Notes under the pieces: model-generated
Told to the model about the DNA's origin: nothing
Databases searched by the model: none
The model's input: only the letters and a program-made list of their open reading frames with translations
Position numbers and translations under genes: made by a program
Source: Paraburkholderia metrosideri
Lineage (GTDB): Bacteria > Pseudomonadota > Gammaproteobacteria > Burkholderiales > Burkholderiaceae
DNA length: 64,000 nucleotides
Assembly (NCBI RefSeq): GCF_904848625.1
Contig: NZ_CAJHCP010000004.1
Coordinates: 1 to 64,000 of the forward strand
Direction: 5' to 3'
In this document: piece by piece, positions 52,441 through 63,954 of the stretch
Layout: each line of letters opens with the position of its first letter
Position numbering within the stretch: position 1 is the first letter of the stretch

Positions 52441-55400
52441 ATGAATATTTCCCGACTGTTCATTCTCCGGCCGGTAGCCACGCTGCTGCTGATGATCGCC
52501 CTCGTGCTGGTGGGCCTCATCGCGATGCGCGTGCTGCCGGTTTCGTCGCTGCCCAACGTCGACTATCCGACGATCCAGGTGCAGACCTTCTATCCGGGCG
52601 CGAGTCCGGACGTGATGGCGACCACCGTCACCGCGCCGCTCGAAGTGCAACTGGGCGAGATTCCCGGCTTGCAGCAGATGACCTCGTATAGCTCGGACGG
52701 CGCCTCGGTCATCACGTTGCAGTTCGACCTGTCGCTGAACCTGGACATCGCCGAACAGAACGTCCAGCAGGCCATCAACGCGTCGAACAGCTACCTGCCG
52801 ACCGGCCTGCCCGCGCCGCCGACCTATGCGAAGGTCAATCCGGCCGACCAGCCGATCCTGACGCTCGCGGTCACCTCGAAGTCGATGTCGCTGACGCAGC
52901 TCGAAGACGTCGCCAACAACCGCCTCGGCACCAAGATTTCCGAAGTGTCGGGCGTGGGCGTGGTGACGACGAGCGGCGGCAACGTGCCCGCGATCCGCGT
53001 GGAAGCGGACCCGCGCAAGCTCGCCGCCTACGGCCTGAATATCGACGATCTGCGCACGCTGCTCAGCTACGTGAACGTCAGTCAGCCGAAGGGTAATTTC
53101 GACGGCCCGGACCTCGACTACACGATCAACGGCAATGACCAGATCACCGATCCGAAAGACTATCTGAACACCGTGATCGCGTATCAGAACGGCGCGCCGG
53201 TGTTCATGCGCGACGTCGCGCGAGTCACCCAGGCCGCGCAGGACGTGGAGCGCGGTGCCTGGTATAACGGCTCGCCCGCGATCGTGCTGAACGTGCAGCG
53301 TCAGCCGGGCGCGAACGTGATCGCGACCGTCAACCAGATCATGAAACAGTTGCCGCAGCTCGAATCCACGCTGCCCGCCGGCATGAAAGTCACGGTCGTG
53401 TCGGACAGCACGGGCGTGATCCGCTCGTCGGTACGCGACGCGGCGTTCGAACTGATCCTGGCCATCGTGCTGGTGGTCGCGGTGATCTTCGTGTTCCTGC
53501 GCAACGTGCCTGCCACGCTGATTCCGAGCGTGTCGGTGCCGGTCTCGCTGATCGGCACGCTGGCCGTGATGTACCAGTTGAATTACTCGATCGACAATCT
53601 CTCGCTGATGGCGTTGATCATCGCCACCGGCTTCGTGGTCGACGACTCGATCGTGATGATCGAGAACATCGTCCGCTACCTGGAGGAAGGCAGAACGCCG
53701 CTCGAGGCCGCGCTCGAGGGCGCGGGGCAGATCGGCTTCACGATTCTGTCGCTGACCATTTCGCTGATCGCCGTGCTGATTCCGCTGCTGTTCATGGGCG
53801 GCGTGATCGGGCGTCTGTTCAGCGAATTTGCGGTGACGCTGGCGGTCACGATCGTGATCTCGGCGATCGTCTCGCTAACGGTCGTGCCGATGCTCTGCGC
53901 GCGCATGTTGCGGGCGCAGGCCGAACGCCATCCGAGCCGCTTCGAGCGGATCAGCGAGGGCCTGTTCGACAAGACGCTCAACGCGTACGAACGCGGTTTG
54001 CGCTGGGTGCTCGACCACCAGGTGTTGACGTTGATCGTGGCGGTGATTACCGTCGCGCTGACCGGTTTCCTGTATGTGGTGATTCCGAAAGGCCTGTTCC
54101 CCGTGCAGGACGTCGGCGTGATCCAGGGGATCAGCGTGGCCGACAATTCCGTGTCGTACGCCGCGATGGTGAGCCGTCAGACCGCGCTCGCCGATGCGAT
54201 CCTGAAAGATCCCGACGTCGTCTCGCTCACCTCTTACGTGGGGATCGACGGCACCAACTCGACGCTGCACAACGGCCGCTTCCTGATCAATCTGCGCGAC
54301 CGCGACAAGCGCTCCGACACCGCACAGGAAGTCGCGCGCCGCTTGCAGCAGGAAGTCGCGAACGTGCCTGGCGTGAAGCTGTTCATGCAGCCCGAGCAGG
54401 ACCTGACGCTCGACACCACGGTGTCGCCGAACCAGTACAGCTTCGTGTTGCGCGGACCGAGCCAGCAGGCATTCCAGAAGTACGTGCCGGAACTGGTGAA
54501 CCGTCTGAAGCAGATTCCATCGCTGTCCGACGTGCAGAGCGACATGAATAGCGACGGCCTCGCGGTGAACGTCCAGGTCAACCGGCAACTGGCCGCGCGC
54601 TTCGGCATCACCCCCGCGACCATCGACAACGCGCTGTACGATGCGCTCGGCCAGCGGATCGCGTCGACCATCTTCGAGCAGTCGAACCAGTATCGCGTGA
54701 TTCTCGTTGCCAAGCCGGAGTCGCTACCGACCGTGCAGTCGATCGGCGATCTGTATCTGCCGAGCCAGACCAGCGGTAGTGGCCAGGTGCCGCTGTCGGG
54801 CATCGCGAAGATCGAGATCACGAAGTCGCCGCTGGTGATCAGCCACCTCGCGCAATTCCCGTCGGTGACGATTTCGTTCAACCTCGCGAAGGGCGCGTCG
54901 CTGAGCACGGCGGTCAAGGATGTTCACGCGGCCGAACAGGCGGTCAATCTGCCGCCGTCCATCACGTCGTCACTGCAAGGCGCGGCTCAGGCGTTCCAGG
55001 ACTCGCTGTCGAGCGAGGTCTATTTGCTGATCGCGGCGCTGGTGGCCGTGTATATCGTGCTCGGCGTGCTGTATGAGAGCTTCATCCATCCGGTGACGAT
55101 TCTGTCGACGCTGCCTTCAGCGGGTATCGGCGCATTGCTGTCGCTGATGATCGCCGGCAGCGATCTGGATGTGATCGGCATCATCGGCATCGTGCTGCTG
55201 ATCGGTATCGTGAAGAAGAACGCCATCATGATGGTGGACTTCGCGCTCGACGCCGAACGCAATCACGGCAAGGCGCCGCGCGATGCGATCTTCGAAGCGT
55301 CGCTGCTGCGTTTCCGCCCGATCCTGATGACCACGCTGGCCGCCATGCTCGGCGCGCTGCCAATGCTGCTCGGCACCGGCACGGGCTCGGAATTGCGCCG

Positions 55401-55593
55401 GCCGCTGGGTCTCGCGATCATCGGCGGTCTGACGGTGAGCCAGGTGCTGACGCTGTTCACCACGCCGGTGATCTATCTGTTCTTCGACCGGATGGCCACG
55501 CGCGTGAACCGCTGGCGCAAGCGCAATGAGCCGAACGACGGCGCGGGCAACGCACCGGATCTGCCAGGCAACGGCGCGGAGGACCCGCGTTGA
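52441..55593 (+). CDS. mdtB: RND efflux transporter subunit, MdtB-like
   Basis: A 1050-residue inner-membrane RND proton antiporter. The N-terminus [23 protein letters not shown] and the essential paired aspartates in [14 protein letters not shown] (transmembrane segment 4) are as in AcrB/MdtB. It has two large periplasmic loops with the pore and docking domains. It precedes an MdtC-like gene by an overlap, which matches the heteromeric MdtB2C pump plan that exports bile salts, novobiocin and similar drugs. The substrate here is unknown. Confidence 0.92.
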   Translation: MNISRLFILRPVATLLLMIALVLVGLIAMRVLPVSSLPNVDYPTIQVQTFYPGASPDVMATTVTAPLEVQLGEIPGLQQMTSYSSDGASVITLQFDLSLNLDIAEQNVQQAINASNSYLPTGLPAPPTYAKVNPADQPILTLAVTSKSMSLTQLEDVANNRLGTKISEVSGVGVVTTSGGNVPAIRVEADPRKLAAYGLNIDDLRTLLSYVNVSQPKGNFDGPDLDYTINGNDQITDPKDYLNTVIAYQNGAPVFMRDVARVTQAAQDVERGAWYNGSPAIVLNVQRQPGANVIATVNQIMKQLPQLESTLPAGMKVTVVSDSTGVIRSSVRDAAFELILAIVLVVAVIFVFLRNVPATLIPSVSVPVSLIGTLAVMYQLNYSIDNLSLMALIIATGFVVDDSIVMIENIVRYLEEGRTPLEAALEGAGQIGFTILSLTISLIAVLIPLLFMGGVIGRLFSEFAVTLAVTIVISAIVSLTVVPMLCARMLRAQAERHPSRFERISEGLFDKTLNAYERGLRWVLDHQVLTLIVAVITVALTGFLYVVIPKGLFPVQDVGVIQGISVADNSVSYAAMVSRQTALADAILKDPDVVSLTSYVGIDGTNSTLHNGRFLINLRDRDKRSDTAQEVARRLQQEVANVPGVKLFMQPEQDLTLDTTVSPNQYSFVLRGPSQQAFQKYVPELVNRLKQIPSLSDVQSDMNSDGLAVNVQVNRQLAARFGITPATIDNALYDALGQRIASTIFEQSNQYRVILVAKPESLPTVQSIGDLYLPSQTSGSGQVPLSGIAKIEITKSPLVISHLAQFPSVTISFNLAKGASLSTAVKDVHAAEQAVNLPPSITSSLQGAAQAFQDSLSSEVYLLIAALVAVYIVLGVLYESFIHPVTILSTLPSAGIGALLSLMIAGSDLDVIGIIGIVLLIGIVKKNAIMMVDFALDAERNHGKAPRDAIFEASLLRFRPILMTTLAAMLGALPMLLGTGTGSELRRPLGLAIIGGLTVSQVLTLFTTPVIYLFFDRMATRVNRWRKRNEPNDGAGNAPDLPGNGAEDPR

Positions 55594-58500
55594 ACATCTC
55601 GGCCCTCTTCATCCGGCGCCCGGTCGCGACGGCGCTCCTCGCCATCGCGATCCTGATCTCCGGCGCGCTCGCGTACTTCCGCTTGCCGGTCGCGCCGCTG
55701 CCGAACATCGCGTTTCCGGTGATCGTGGTGCAGGCGAACATGGCGGGCGCGAGCCCGGAGATCATGGCAGCGACGGTGGCCGAGCCGCTCGAACGGCGGC
55801 TCGGCACGATTGCCGACGTCGAGGAACTGACGTCGATCAGCTACGTCGGCTCGTCGATGGTGATCATCGAGTTCGGCCTGAACCGCGACATCAACGGCGC
55901 GGCGCGCGACGTCGAAGCCGCCATTCAGGCGGCCCGCGCCGACCTGCCCACCACGTTGCGCAGCAACCCGACCTACCGGCAGTACAACCCGGCGGACGCG
56001 CCGATCATGGTGCTGTCGCTGACGTCCGACACGCTGACCAAAGCGCAGCTTTACGATTCCGCCGATTCGGTGATCCAGCAGCAGCTCTCGCAGGTCAAGG
56101 GGGTCGGCCAGATCACGCTCGGCGGCGGTGCGCTGCCCTCCGTGCGGGTCGAGTTGCAGCCGGGCAAGCTGAACAGCTACGGCATCGGTCTCGAAGACGT
56201 GCGCGCGGCGATCAGCGCGGCCAACGCGAACAGCGCGAAGGGCCATCTCGACGTGGGCGACCAGCGCTACGTGGTCAAGTCCAACGACCAGATCACGCAC
56301 GCGGCGCCCTATCGCGACCTGGTCGTCGCGTATCGCAACGGCGCGCCGGTGCAGTTGCGCGATGTCGCCGATGTCAAGGACTCGAACGAAAACATCCGCA
56401 ATGCCGGGCTCTTCAACGGCAAGTCCGCGATTCTGGTGGTCGTGTATCCGATGCCCGGCAGCAATGTCGTGAGCACGGTCGCGCAGATCCGCAACGTGCT
56501 GCCGGCGATCGAAGCCACGCTGCCGAGCAGCGTGCATGTCGGCGTGGCGATCGACCGCTCGGAGTCGGTGCGCTCGTCCGTCGGCGATACCGAGCGCACG
56601 CTGTTCATCGCGGTGCTGCTGGTGATCGGCGTGGTGTTCATCTTCCTGCAATCGCCGCGCGCGACGCTGGTGCCGGCGGTGGCACTGCCTTTGTCGATTG
56701 TCGGCACGTTCGGGCCGATGTATCTGCTCGGCTATAGCATCGACAACCTCTCGCTGATGGCGCTGACCATCGGCACCGGCTTCGTCGTCGACGATGCGGT
56801 GGTGGTGCTGGAAAACATCGTGCGCCACATGGAGCTCGGCCTCAGTCCGAAAGAAGCCGCGCTCAAAGGCAGCGGTGAAGTCGGCTTCACGGTGATCTCG
56901 ATGAGCCTCTCGCTGATCGCCGTGTTCCTGCCGATCATGCTGATGCCGGGCATTGTCGGCCTGCTGTTCCATGAGTTCGCGGTCACGCTGTCCATCGCGA
57001 TCCTGATCTCGCTGCTGATTTCGCTGACGGTCACGCCGGCCATGTGCGCGTACGTGCTGAGCCGCCAGAACGCGGGGCATTCGAAAGCGCGCTGGGCGTT
57101 GTGGGTCGAAAAGCAGTTCGACCGTTTCAAGGACATGTACTCGCGCTCGCTCGCAGCGGTGCTGGACCATGCGCTCCTCGTGATCCTGCTGCTCGGCGCG
57201 CTGCTGGTGGGCAACGTGTTCCTGTTCAAGCTGGTGCCCGCCACCTTCTTCCCCGAGCAGGACACCGGCATTCTGATCGGGCAGATCATCGCCGACCAGA
57301 GCATCTCGTTCCCGGCAATGCAGAAGAAGCTCGCGCAGTTGCAGGAGATCGTGCAGAAAGACCCGGCGGTGGAATCGGTGGCGGGCTTTACCGGTGGACG
57401 CGCGCTGAATACCGCGAACGTGTTCATCGAGTTGAAGCCGCTCGGGCAGCGGCACGTCACCGCCACCGAGGTCGTGAACCGGCTGCGGCCCAAGCTCAAC
57501 CAGGTGTCGGGCGCGCGCCTGTTCGTGCAGGCGCAGCAGGATCTGCGGGTCGGCGGCCGGCAATCGGCCGCCGAGTACCAGTACACGCTGACCAGCGACG
57601 ATTCCGCCGCGCTCTTCAAGTGGACACCGCTGCTGGTTGCCGCGCTCGCCAAAGAGCATGCGACTGTGCTCGACGTGAACTCGGACCTGCAGCAGAACGG
57701 CTTGCAGACCTACGTCACGATCAATCGGGCGACGGCGGCACGTTACGGCTTCGCACCGAATCAGGTGGACAGCGTGCTGTATGACGCTTTCGGCCAGCGT
57801 ACGGTCTCGACGATCTACAACCCGCTGAACCAGTACTTCGTGGTGATGGAAGTCGCGCCCGACTACTGGAAGTATCCGCAGATGCTCAACCAGATTTACC
57901 TGAGCACGGCGGCGGGCAACGCCACCGGCACGGCCGGCACGCAGATGCCGGGCGCTACGGTGTCGGGCGTGACGGTGGCCACTCAGGCCAGCGCGAGCAC
58001 CTCGTCGGCGACCAATTCGCTGAACTCGGACGCGCAGGCCAACGCGACCACCAACAGCATCTCCAACAGCAAGGGCAACAGTTCGACCGGCAGCGCGGAC
58101 AGCACGGCGGCGGAAACCATGGTGCCGCTCGCGGCGCTGACGTCGTACGCGAACAGCCATACGGCCACCCAGGTGAACCATCAGAGCGGGCTGGTCGCCG
58201 CGACGATCTCGTTCAATCTGCCGGCCGGCGGCTCGCTCAGCACCGCCGCCGATGCAATCAACAACACGGCCCGCGAAATCGGCATGCCGGCGAGCATCCA
58301 CGGCGCGTTTGCGGGCGCGGCGGCGGCTTTTTCGCAGTCGATGGGCACGATCCCGCTGCTGATTCTGGCCGCACTCGGCGTCGTGTATATCGTGCTCGGC
58401 GTGCTGTACGAAAGCTCGATCCATCCGCTGACCATTCTGTCGACGCTGCCGTCGGCGGGGATCGGCGCGACGCTGGCGTTGCTGATCTTCGGCACGCCGT

Positions 58501-58913
58501 TCTCGGTGATTGCGCTGATCGGCATCATTCTGCTGATCGGGATCGTCAAGAAGAACGGCATCATGATGGTCGACGTGGCGATCCAGTTGCAGCGCAGCGA
58601 GAACATGCCGGCGCGCGACGCGATTCACGCCGCCGCCGTGGTGCGTCTGCGGCCGATCATGATGACCACGTTCGCCGCCGTGCTCGGCGCAGTGCCGCTT
58701 GCAATCGGCATTGGCCAGGGTGCGTCGCTGCGTCAACCGCTCGGTATCACCGTGATGGGCGGGCTGATTCTGAGCCAGGTCTTTACGCTGTACACGACGC
58801 CGGTGATCTACCTCTATCTCGACCGCTTGCGTGGCAAGCTGGTCAAGTGGTCCGCGAACCTGCCCTGGAACCGGAACGAGGACCAACCCGGACAACCGGA
58901 TACGAAGGCATGA
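55590..58913 (+). CDS. mdtC: RND efflux transporter subunit, MdtC-like, with Ser/Asn insert
   Basis: A 1107-residue RND transporter. Start is TTG at 55590, overlapping the MdtB-like stop; [23 protein letters not shown] is a normal RND beginning. Paired aspartates lie in [14 protein letters not shown]. An unusual low-complexity Ser/Thr/Asn/Ala-rich insert of about 70 residues (nt 57,910-58,120, residues about 773-845) interrupts the second periplasmic loop. It makes the protein longer than the usual 1025-1040 residues. It overlaps the next gene by 4 bases. Confidence 0.92.
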   Translation: MNISALFIRRPVATALLAIAILISGALAYFRLPVAPLPNIAFPVIVVQANMAGASPEIMAATVAEPLERRLGTIADVEELTSISYVGSSMVIIEFGLNRDINGAARDVEAAIQAARADLPTTLRSNPTYRQYNPADAPIMVLSLTSDTLTKAQLYDSADSVIQQQLSQVKGVGQITLGGGALPSVRVELQPGKLNSYGIGLEDVRAAISAANANSAKGHLDVGDQRYVVKSNDQITHAAPYRDLVVAYRNGAPVQLRDVADVKDSNENIRNAGLFNGKSAILVVVYPMPGSNVVSTVAQIRNVLPAIEATLPSSVHVGVAIDRSESVRSSVGDTERTLFIAVLLVIGVVFIFLQSPRATLVPAVALPLSIVGTFGPMYLLGYSIDNLSLMALTIGTGFVVDDAVVVLENIVRHMELGLSPKEAALKGSGEVGFTVISMSLSLIAVFLPIMLMPGIVGLLFHEFAVTLSIAILISLLISLTVTPAMCAYVLSRQNAGHSKARWALWVEKQFDRFKDMYSRSLAAVLDHALLVILLLGALLVGNVFLFKLVPATFFPEQDTGILIGQIIADQSISFPAMQKKLAQLQEIVQKDPAVESVAGFTGGRALNTANVFIELKPLGQRHVTATEVVNRLRPKLNQVSGARLFVQAQQDLRVGGRQSAAEYQYTLTSDDSAALFKWTPLLVAALAKEHATVLDVNSDLQQNGLQTYVTINRATAARYGFAPNQVDSVLYDAFGQRTVSTIYNPLNQYFVVMEVAPDYWKYPQMLNQIYLSTAAGNATGTAGTQMPGATVSGVTVATQASASTSSATNSLNSDAQANATTNSISNSKGNSSTGSADSTAAETMVPLAALTSYANSHTATQVNHQSGLVAATISFNLPAGGSLSTAADAINNTAREIGMPASIHGAFAGAAAAFSQSMGTIPLLILAALGVVYIVLGVLYESSIHPLTILSTLPSAGIGATLALLIFGTPFSVIALIGIILLIGIVKKNGIMMVDVAIQLQRSENMPARDAIHAAAVVRLRPIMMTTFAAVLGAVPLAIGIGQGASLRQPLGITVMGGLILSQVFTLYTTPVIYLYLDRLRGKLVKWSANLPWNRNEDQPGQPDTKA

Positions 58914-60523
58914 CGATGAAGATTTTCCTCAAACGGCTTAACGGCGTGCGCGGACCTGGCGCCATTGGCGCCACTGGCGGCCTGGGTGGTCCGGTCAAGC
59001 GCGCTGGCCCCGCTCAGCGCTCAGGTGCGTTGCACGTTGGCCCGCTTCGGCCGCTGGCCGCTGCCTGTGTTGCGCTGCTCGTCAGCGGCTGCATGGTCGG
59101 CCCCGACTACCACCGGCCGCAGGTCAACGTGCCTGCCACATTCTCGGAACTGCCTGGCTGGACCCAGGCCGTGCCTTCCGCGTCCGGGCCCAAGGGCGAC
59201 TGGTGGACCGCCTTCAACGATCCGCTGATCGATCAGCTCGAACCGCTGGTGTCGGTGTCGAACCAGACGGTACGCCAGGACTACGCGAACTATCAGGAAG
59301 CGCTGGCCGAAGTGCGGGCGGCGCACGCGAGCCTGTTCCCGACCATCGGCGCCACCGGTTCGGCCACCCGGGAGCGTGCCGCGAGCGGCAACGCCGCCAG
59401 GGTGGTCAATGCCGGCTCGCTCGAAGGCAATGTCAGCTGGGCGCCGGACCTGTGGGGCTCGGTGCGCCGTACGATCGAAGAAAGCGCCGCGACCGCGCAG
59501 GCGAGCGAGGCGACGCTCGCCAATGCAACGCTCTCCGAACAGGTTGCGCTCGCCACCGCGATCATCGAACTGCGCACCAGCGACGCCAATATCGATCTGC
59601 TGCAAAAGACCGTCGAGGCGTATCAGCACTCACTGGAAGTCGTGTCGAACCAGGACGCGGCCGGCACCGTCGCACCCAGCGACGTCATCACGGCCCGCAC
59701 CCAGCTCGCCACGGCGCAGTCCAGCCTGATCTCGCTCGGCGTCGCGCGGGCGCAGTATGCGCATGCGATTGCCGTGCTGGTGGGCAAGAACCCGGAAGAG
59801 TTGTCGGTCACCCACAGCACCGCGATGCCGACGCTGCCCGATGTGCCGGTTGGCGTGCCGTCCACGTTGCTCGAACGCCGGCCTGACATCTCGAATGCGG
59901 AGCGTCAGATGGCTGCGCAGAACGCGGCGATCGGCGTGGCCGTGGCCGCGTATTACCCGGACATCTCGTTGTCGTCGCTGGCGGGCTTCACGCAGTCGCC
60001 GTTGTCCGGTCTGCTGAACGTGGGCAACTACGTGTGGTCGCTGGGCGGCAGCGCCACCGAAACGCTGTTCGACGGCGGCTTGCGCAGCGCGGACGTCGAC
60101 GCGGCAAAGGCAGCCTACGACGCGGCGGTCGCCAACTATCGCGGCACGGTGCTGACGGCGTTCCGTAACGTCGAAGACGACTTGTCCGGCTTACGGATTC
60201 TGGCCCAGCAGACAGTCGTGCTGGATTCGGCGGTGATCGACGCGAATCGGGGCGCCCAGATTGCGCTCGACGAATACCAGGCCGGCACGGTCGACTACAC
60301 GACCGTGGCGACCGCGCAGGCCACCCAGTTGAACACCCAGCAGACCGCGCTGAACGTGCAGGAAACACGTCTGCTGGATTCGGCTTCGCTGTTCGGCGAT
60401 CTGGGCGGCGGCTGGTCGACGGATAACCTGCATGATCCGCGTCATCCGGGTGCAACGCCGGCGGCTTCAACGGTGCAAACGGGCGATGCGTCGGTTCAGA
60501 AAACCGACGCGCAGACGCAATGA
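58910..60523 (+). CDS. NodT-type outer-membrane efflux lipoprotein
   Basis: A 537-residue TolC/NodT-family outer-membrane factor. The ATG at 58910 overlaps the MdtC-like stop (ATGA). The N-terminal part is unusually long, with the lipobox LLVSGC near residue 58, after a Gly/Ala/Arg-rich stretch. The sequence then reads MVGPDYHRP, the standard NodT start. Two OEP repeats (helical barrel) follow. It forms the exit duct for the preceding pump. A downstream start may be the true one, given the odd N-terminus. Confidence 0.88.
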   Translation: MTMKIFLKRLNGVRGPGAIGATGGLGGPVKRAGPAQRSGALHVGPLRPLAAACVALLVSGCMVGPDYHRPQVNVPATFSELPGWTQAVPSASGPKGDWWTAFNDPLIDQLEPLVSVSNQTVRQDYANYQEALAEVRAAHASLFPTIGATGSATRERAASGNAARVVNAGSLEGNVSWAPDLWGSVRRTIEESAATAQASEATLANATLSEQVALATAIIELRTSDANIDLLQKTVEAYQHSLEVVSNQDAAGTVAPSDVITARTQLATAQSSLISLGVARAQYAHAIAVLVGKNPEELSVTHSTAMPTLPDVPVGVPSTLLERRPDISNAERQMAAQNAAIGVAVAAYYPDISLSSLAGFTQSPLSGLLNVGNYVWSLGGSATETLFDGGLRSADVDAAKAAYDAAVANYRGTVLTAFRNVEDDLSGLRILAQQTVVLDSAVIDANRGAQIALDEYQAGTVDYTTVATAQATQLNTQQTALNVQETRLLDSASLFGDLGGGWSTDNLHDPRHPGATPAASTVQTGDASVQKTDAQTQ

Positions 60524-60928
60524 GTTCGCTGCGTTGAAAAAGACAGGCCAGGCGCGTCGTCTGTTGCAGGACACGCGCCTGGGCCTGCGCTGCGCTCCTG
60601 CGCCGCTTCGCTACCTCGCTTCACTCCCTCACAGTTCCACCCTCGCAGTTCCCCTCCTTCCCGGCGCGAATTCCTTGCGCTGATCTGCGGCGCGGTCTCC
60701 GTTGCGTCAATGCCTCATGCATCGGTGCAAAAAAATAAACCTGCCCGACGCTTCAGGACCTGCGCCCCGTGCCGTAATACCGCAGACGGCGATGAGAGTC
60801 CCCCCTGCTATTAACGGATCAGCTGGCATTCACTTTCCTGACCGAGGAACTTGCGCTTCGCAAGAAGCGCCTCGACGTGAAACCGCTATGTCGCCGTTGA
60901 TCCTGCCTGACCTTGGTACAAACAAAAA
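60524..60928. other. intergenic between efflux operon and chemoreceptor
   Basis: About 400 bases without a supported gene. No clear sigma28 (TAAA-N15-GCCGATAA) promoter for the chemoreceptor was found, and no strong terminator for the efflux operon. Confidence 0.35.
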
Positions 60929-62698
60929 ATGAAATGGTTCAATGAATTGAAGCTGGCAAACAAGCTTCTGCTGGTGTTTGCCATCTGCGCGCTGTCGACG
61001 GTGGTAGTCGGTGCGGTGGGTTCCTTGAGGTTACGTGATCTGGCCGCGATGCAAACGGCCATGTACGAAACCGAAGTCGTGCCCATCCGGCAGATCGGCA
61101 CCGCGTCGTGGCAAGCCGCCGCGCATTACCGGCGGCTGTACGACTACGTGACGAAAACCGATCCGAAGGAACGCGAGGACACCCTCACCTTCAATCACAA
61201 AGGCGAAGAAGTCATTCTGGCGACACTGGCTTACGAGCGCGATCACGCGGTGAACAGCAAACAGAAGCAGCTGATCGCCGATTTCGATGCAGCGTGGCCG
61301 CAATATCTGGCGTCGGTGTCGAAAGTCGAAGCGCTGACGATCCAGAATGACCAGGCCGGCGCATTGAACGAGATGCACCAGACCACCGACGCGCTGCATC
61401 AGAAAATCCGCGGCATCCTCACTGACTTCTCGGAGGTTCGGGACGGCTCTGCGCAAAACCGTTCGGCGGCGGGTGTCGCACTCGTCAACGAAGTCACGTG
61501 GTGGCTGATCGGCTGCACGCTGATCGGCGTCGGGATCGCGTCCGCGCTCGGCGTCGCGGTGATCCGCTCGGTCAATGGACAGATTGGCGGCGACCCGGCG
61601 AGCGTCGCGCACGCCGCGCTCGAGATCGCGCAGGGCAATCTCGATACGCGCATTGCGGTGAACGACAACGACACCCGCAGCGTTCTGTTCGCGATGCAGC
61701 AGATGCAAACCAACCTGCGCACCGCCGTCTCTGCGATTCGCAGCGGTACCGAGTCGGTCACCGTCGCGTCACGGGAAATTGCGAGCGGCAATACCGATCT
61801 GTCCGCGCGCACGGAACAGCAGGCCGCCTCGCTCGAAGAAACCGCAGCGAGCATGACGCAGTTGACCGAAACCGTGAAGCAGAACGCCGACAACGCACGC
61901 CAGGCGAATGCGCTGGCCTCCGGCGCGACCGATCTGGCCGATACCGGCCACGGCGCGGTTGAATCGATGATCCACACGGTCGAGAAAATCAGCGGCAGTT
62001 CGGTGAAGATTTCGGAGATCACCGGCGTGATCGAAGGCATCGCGTTCCAGACCAATATTCTGGCGCTCAATGCCGCCGTCGAAGCGGCGCGGGCCGGCGA
62101 ACAGGGTCGCGGTTTCGCGGTCGTCGCAAGCGAAGTGCGCAGTCTCGCGCAGCGTTCGTCGAGCGCGGCGAAGGAAATCAAAGGCTTGATCGAATCGTCG
62201 GTCGCGATGGTGCGCGACGGCTCGGATCAGGCGAGCGAAGTCGGCGCGATCATGGCCCGCGTACAGCAGGCGATCAAGCAGGTGTCGGACATCGTCGGCG
62301 AAATCGCGGCGGCCTCCGAGGAACAGAGCCGCGGCATCGAGCAGGTCAACCAGGCCGTGGTTCAGATGGACGAGGTGACACAGCAGAATGCCGCGCTCGT
62401 CGAAGAAGCCGCCGCCGCGGCGCACTCGCTCGAAGAACAGGCGATGAGCCTGAAGAACGCGGTGTCGGTGTTCAAGGTGGGTGACAGCGGACTCGCCAGT
62501 TCGCGGACTGCGACGGTGGGTACGAATGCGCAGAGCCGGCCCCCGGTTGCTGCGTCAAGCGTAAAGACATCTGCCCGCAAGCCCGCAGCACCAAACCGCC
62601 GCAAGGTCGAACCGAAAGCGCCCTCCTTTACCGCTGAGACGGCCGTCGCTGGCGCGTCCGGCTCCAATTCCAGTTCGACCGACTGGGAAACGTTCTGA
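60929..62698 (+). CDS. transmembrane methyl-accepting chemotaxis protein
   Basis: A 589-residue receptor. Transmembrane segment 1 (about residues 12-33) leads to a four-helix-bundle sensing domain (about 34-188), then transmembrane segment 2 ([22 protein letters not shown]), a HAMP domain (about 213-265), and the signalling domain with a canonical tip ([35 protein letters not shown]). The C-terminus ends in DWETF, close to the NWETF CheR/CheB-tethering pentapeptide of E. coli Tar. It therefore likely uses the flagellar che pathway encoded elsewhere, not the soluble system at 17-29 kb. No strong ribosome site is visible before the ATG. Confidence 0.92.
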   Translation: MKWFNELKLANKLLLVFAICALSTVVVGAVGSLRLRDLAAMQTAMYETEVVPIRQIGTASWQAAAHYRRLYDYVTKTDPKEREDTLTFNHKGEEVILATLAYERDHAVNSKQKQLIADFDAAWPQYLASVSKVEALTIQNDQAGALNEMHQTTDALHQKIRGILTDFSEVRDGSAQNRSAAGVALVNEVTWWLIGCTLIGVGIASALGVAVIRSVNGQIGGDPASVAHAALEIAQGNLDTRIAVNDNDTRSVLFAMQQMQTNLRTAVSAIRSGTESVTVASREIASGNTDLSARTEQQAASLEETAASMTQLTETVKQNADNARQANALASGATDLADTGHGAVESMIHTVEKISGSSVKISEITGVIEGIAFQTNILALNAAVEAARAGEQGRGFAVVASEVRSLAQRSSSAAKEIKGLIESSVAMVRDGSDQASEVGAIMARVQQAIKQVSDIVGEIAAASEEQSRGIEQVNQAVVQMDEVTQQNAALVEEAAAAAHSLEEQAMSLKNAVSVFKVGDSGLASSRTATVGTNAQSRPPVAASSVKTSARKPAAPNRRKVEPKAPSFTAETAVAGASGSNSSSTDWETF

Positions 62699-63162
62699 AT
62701 GAAGCGGCTTCTGGCGCAGTAACAGCGCCGGACTAGCTGCTTTGACGATTCCTTTCAAAAGCTTTCAGGCATTCGCCAGCCACCGGCGAATGCCTGAACC
62801 TGACAGGATTGGAATCGCGATTTCCCCCTCTTCTCCCCGCATTGCTCTAAAAGACTTATGCCCATTCAATCAATGAGTTAATGGGCAATGCAGGTCGCAT
62901 TAATTTAGCCAGAACAACGATTACCAAGCCTCAATTCTTCGATTAGCTTGCGATCAACTTGCACTAGAATCAACCTTGCTCAATCGGGTTGACCTGGCTG
63001 CGTGATGTCGCGGAGTCTGATCCAATTGCAGTGAGAGAGACACAGCGTGAGGTCACAATCGCACGGGCCGGTGCGATTGGCGGGGCCGAGGTTCTTCGTG
63101 AGGAGAATTCCCGCAATGCTGTCAATAAACATTAATCGAGCTCTTTTAAAAAGCCGCTGACT
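62699..63162. other. intergenic with terminator-like hairpins
   Basis: About 460 bases. Besides the hairpin listed separately, a second imperfect one occurs at 62859-62887 (TGCCCATT / AATGGGCA). The flanking GCATTGC / GCAATGC arms compete with it. The rest has no credible gene. Confidence 0.4.
62764..62798 (+). terminator. hairpin after chemoreceptor gene
   Basis: A perfect 14-bp stem (TTCAGGCATTCGCC at 62764-62777, complement at 62785-62798) with a 7-base loop, 66 bases after the chemoreceptor stop. It lacks a T-tract, so intrinsic termination is likely but not certain. Confidence 0.65.
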
Positions 63163-63954
63163 ATGCAAAGTAACTACAACCTGGGGTTAGTCGCGTTTTC
63201 ACTCGTCATCGCGACACTGGCGTCCTACACGGCGCTTGACCTGGCAGACCGGATTTCCCTGCTCGCGTACGCGCGGGCACGCCAGATATGGCTGGCGGCC
63301 GGTGCACTGGCAATGGGCATTGGCATCTGGTCCATGCACTTCATCGGCATGCTGTCGTTTTCGCTGAGCGTCCCGCTCGGCTACGATTTCGCCGTGACCT
63401 GCTACTCGCTGCTCATCGCCGTACTCGTTTCCTGGTTTGCGCTGTTTATCGTCACGCGCAAACGGCTGGGCCTCGTCCGGCTATTTGCCGGCGGCATTCT
63501 GATGGGGCTGGGTATTGCCAGCATGCATTACGTCGGCATGGCCGCGATGCTGATGCATCCCGCGATTCATTACGACCCGCTGATCTTCGCGGCATCGATC
63601 GTGATCGCGATTGTGGCGTCGACGGCGGCACTCTGGGGCGCGCATACATTGCGTGGCACCGACCATCAACATGTCATGCGCAAACGGATCGGCACGGCTT
63701 GCATCATGGGAGTGGCCATTGCAGGCATGCACTACACCGGCATGGCGGCAGCGAATTTCGCGGCCGGCTCGATTTGCGGTGCAACCGGCGGTATCCGGCC
63801 GGAATGGCTCGCGGCAGCCGTGATTCCATCGGCGCTCCTTATTCTGGTCGCCACGCTGCTGGTATTCCATCTCGACGCACGAGCAACCTTCCTGGCCAAT
63901 TCTGTGGCCCGGCTCAACGATCAGGTCGATCGCATCCGTGGTTCAACCCGTTAA
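63163..63954 (+). CDS. stand-alone MHYT-domain membrane protein
   Basis: A 263-residue protein with about seven transmembrane segments. Three copies of the MHYT motif are visible: SMHFIGM, SMHYVGM and GMHYTGM. MHYT domains are proposed to bind a metal (copper) and sense gases such as oxygen, CO or NO. Here no GGDEF or EAL output domain follows, since the protein ends in a short charged tail (RLNDQVDRIRGSTR). It could act with another protein or as a sensor alone. No strong ribosome site is visible. Confidence 0.82.
   Translation: MQSNYNLGLVAFSLVIATLASYTALDLADRISLLAYARARQIWLAAGALAMGIGIWSMHFIGMLSFSLSVPLGYDFAVTCYSLLIAVLVSWFALFIVTRKRLGLVRLFAGGILMGLGIASMHYVGMAAMLMHPAIHYDPLIFAASIVIAIVASTAALWGAHTLRGTDHQHVMRKRIGTACIMGVAIAGMHYTGMAAANFAAGSICGATGGIRPEWLAAAVIPSALLILVATLLVFHLDARATFLANSVARLNDQVDRIRGSTR

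Noticed and set aside
55473..58895. Very long open frame on the minus strand (1140 codons)
   Set aside because: It lies opposite the MdtC-like gene. Its translation is Arg/His/Gln/Asp-rich with no domain, as expected from the high-GC codon pattern of the real gene.
62859..62887. Second hairpin (TGCCCATT / AATGGGCA) as a riboswitch or small RNA
   Set aside because: The stem is short, the alternative GCATTGC/GCAATGC pairing competes, and no conserved aptamer core is visible.
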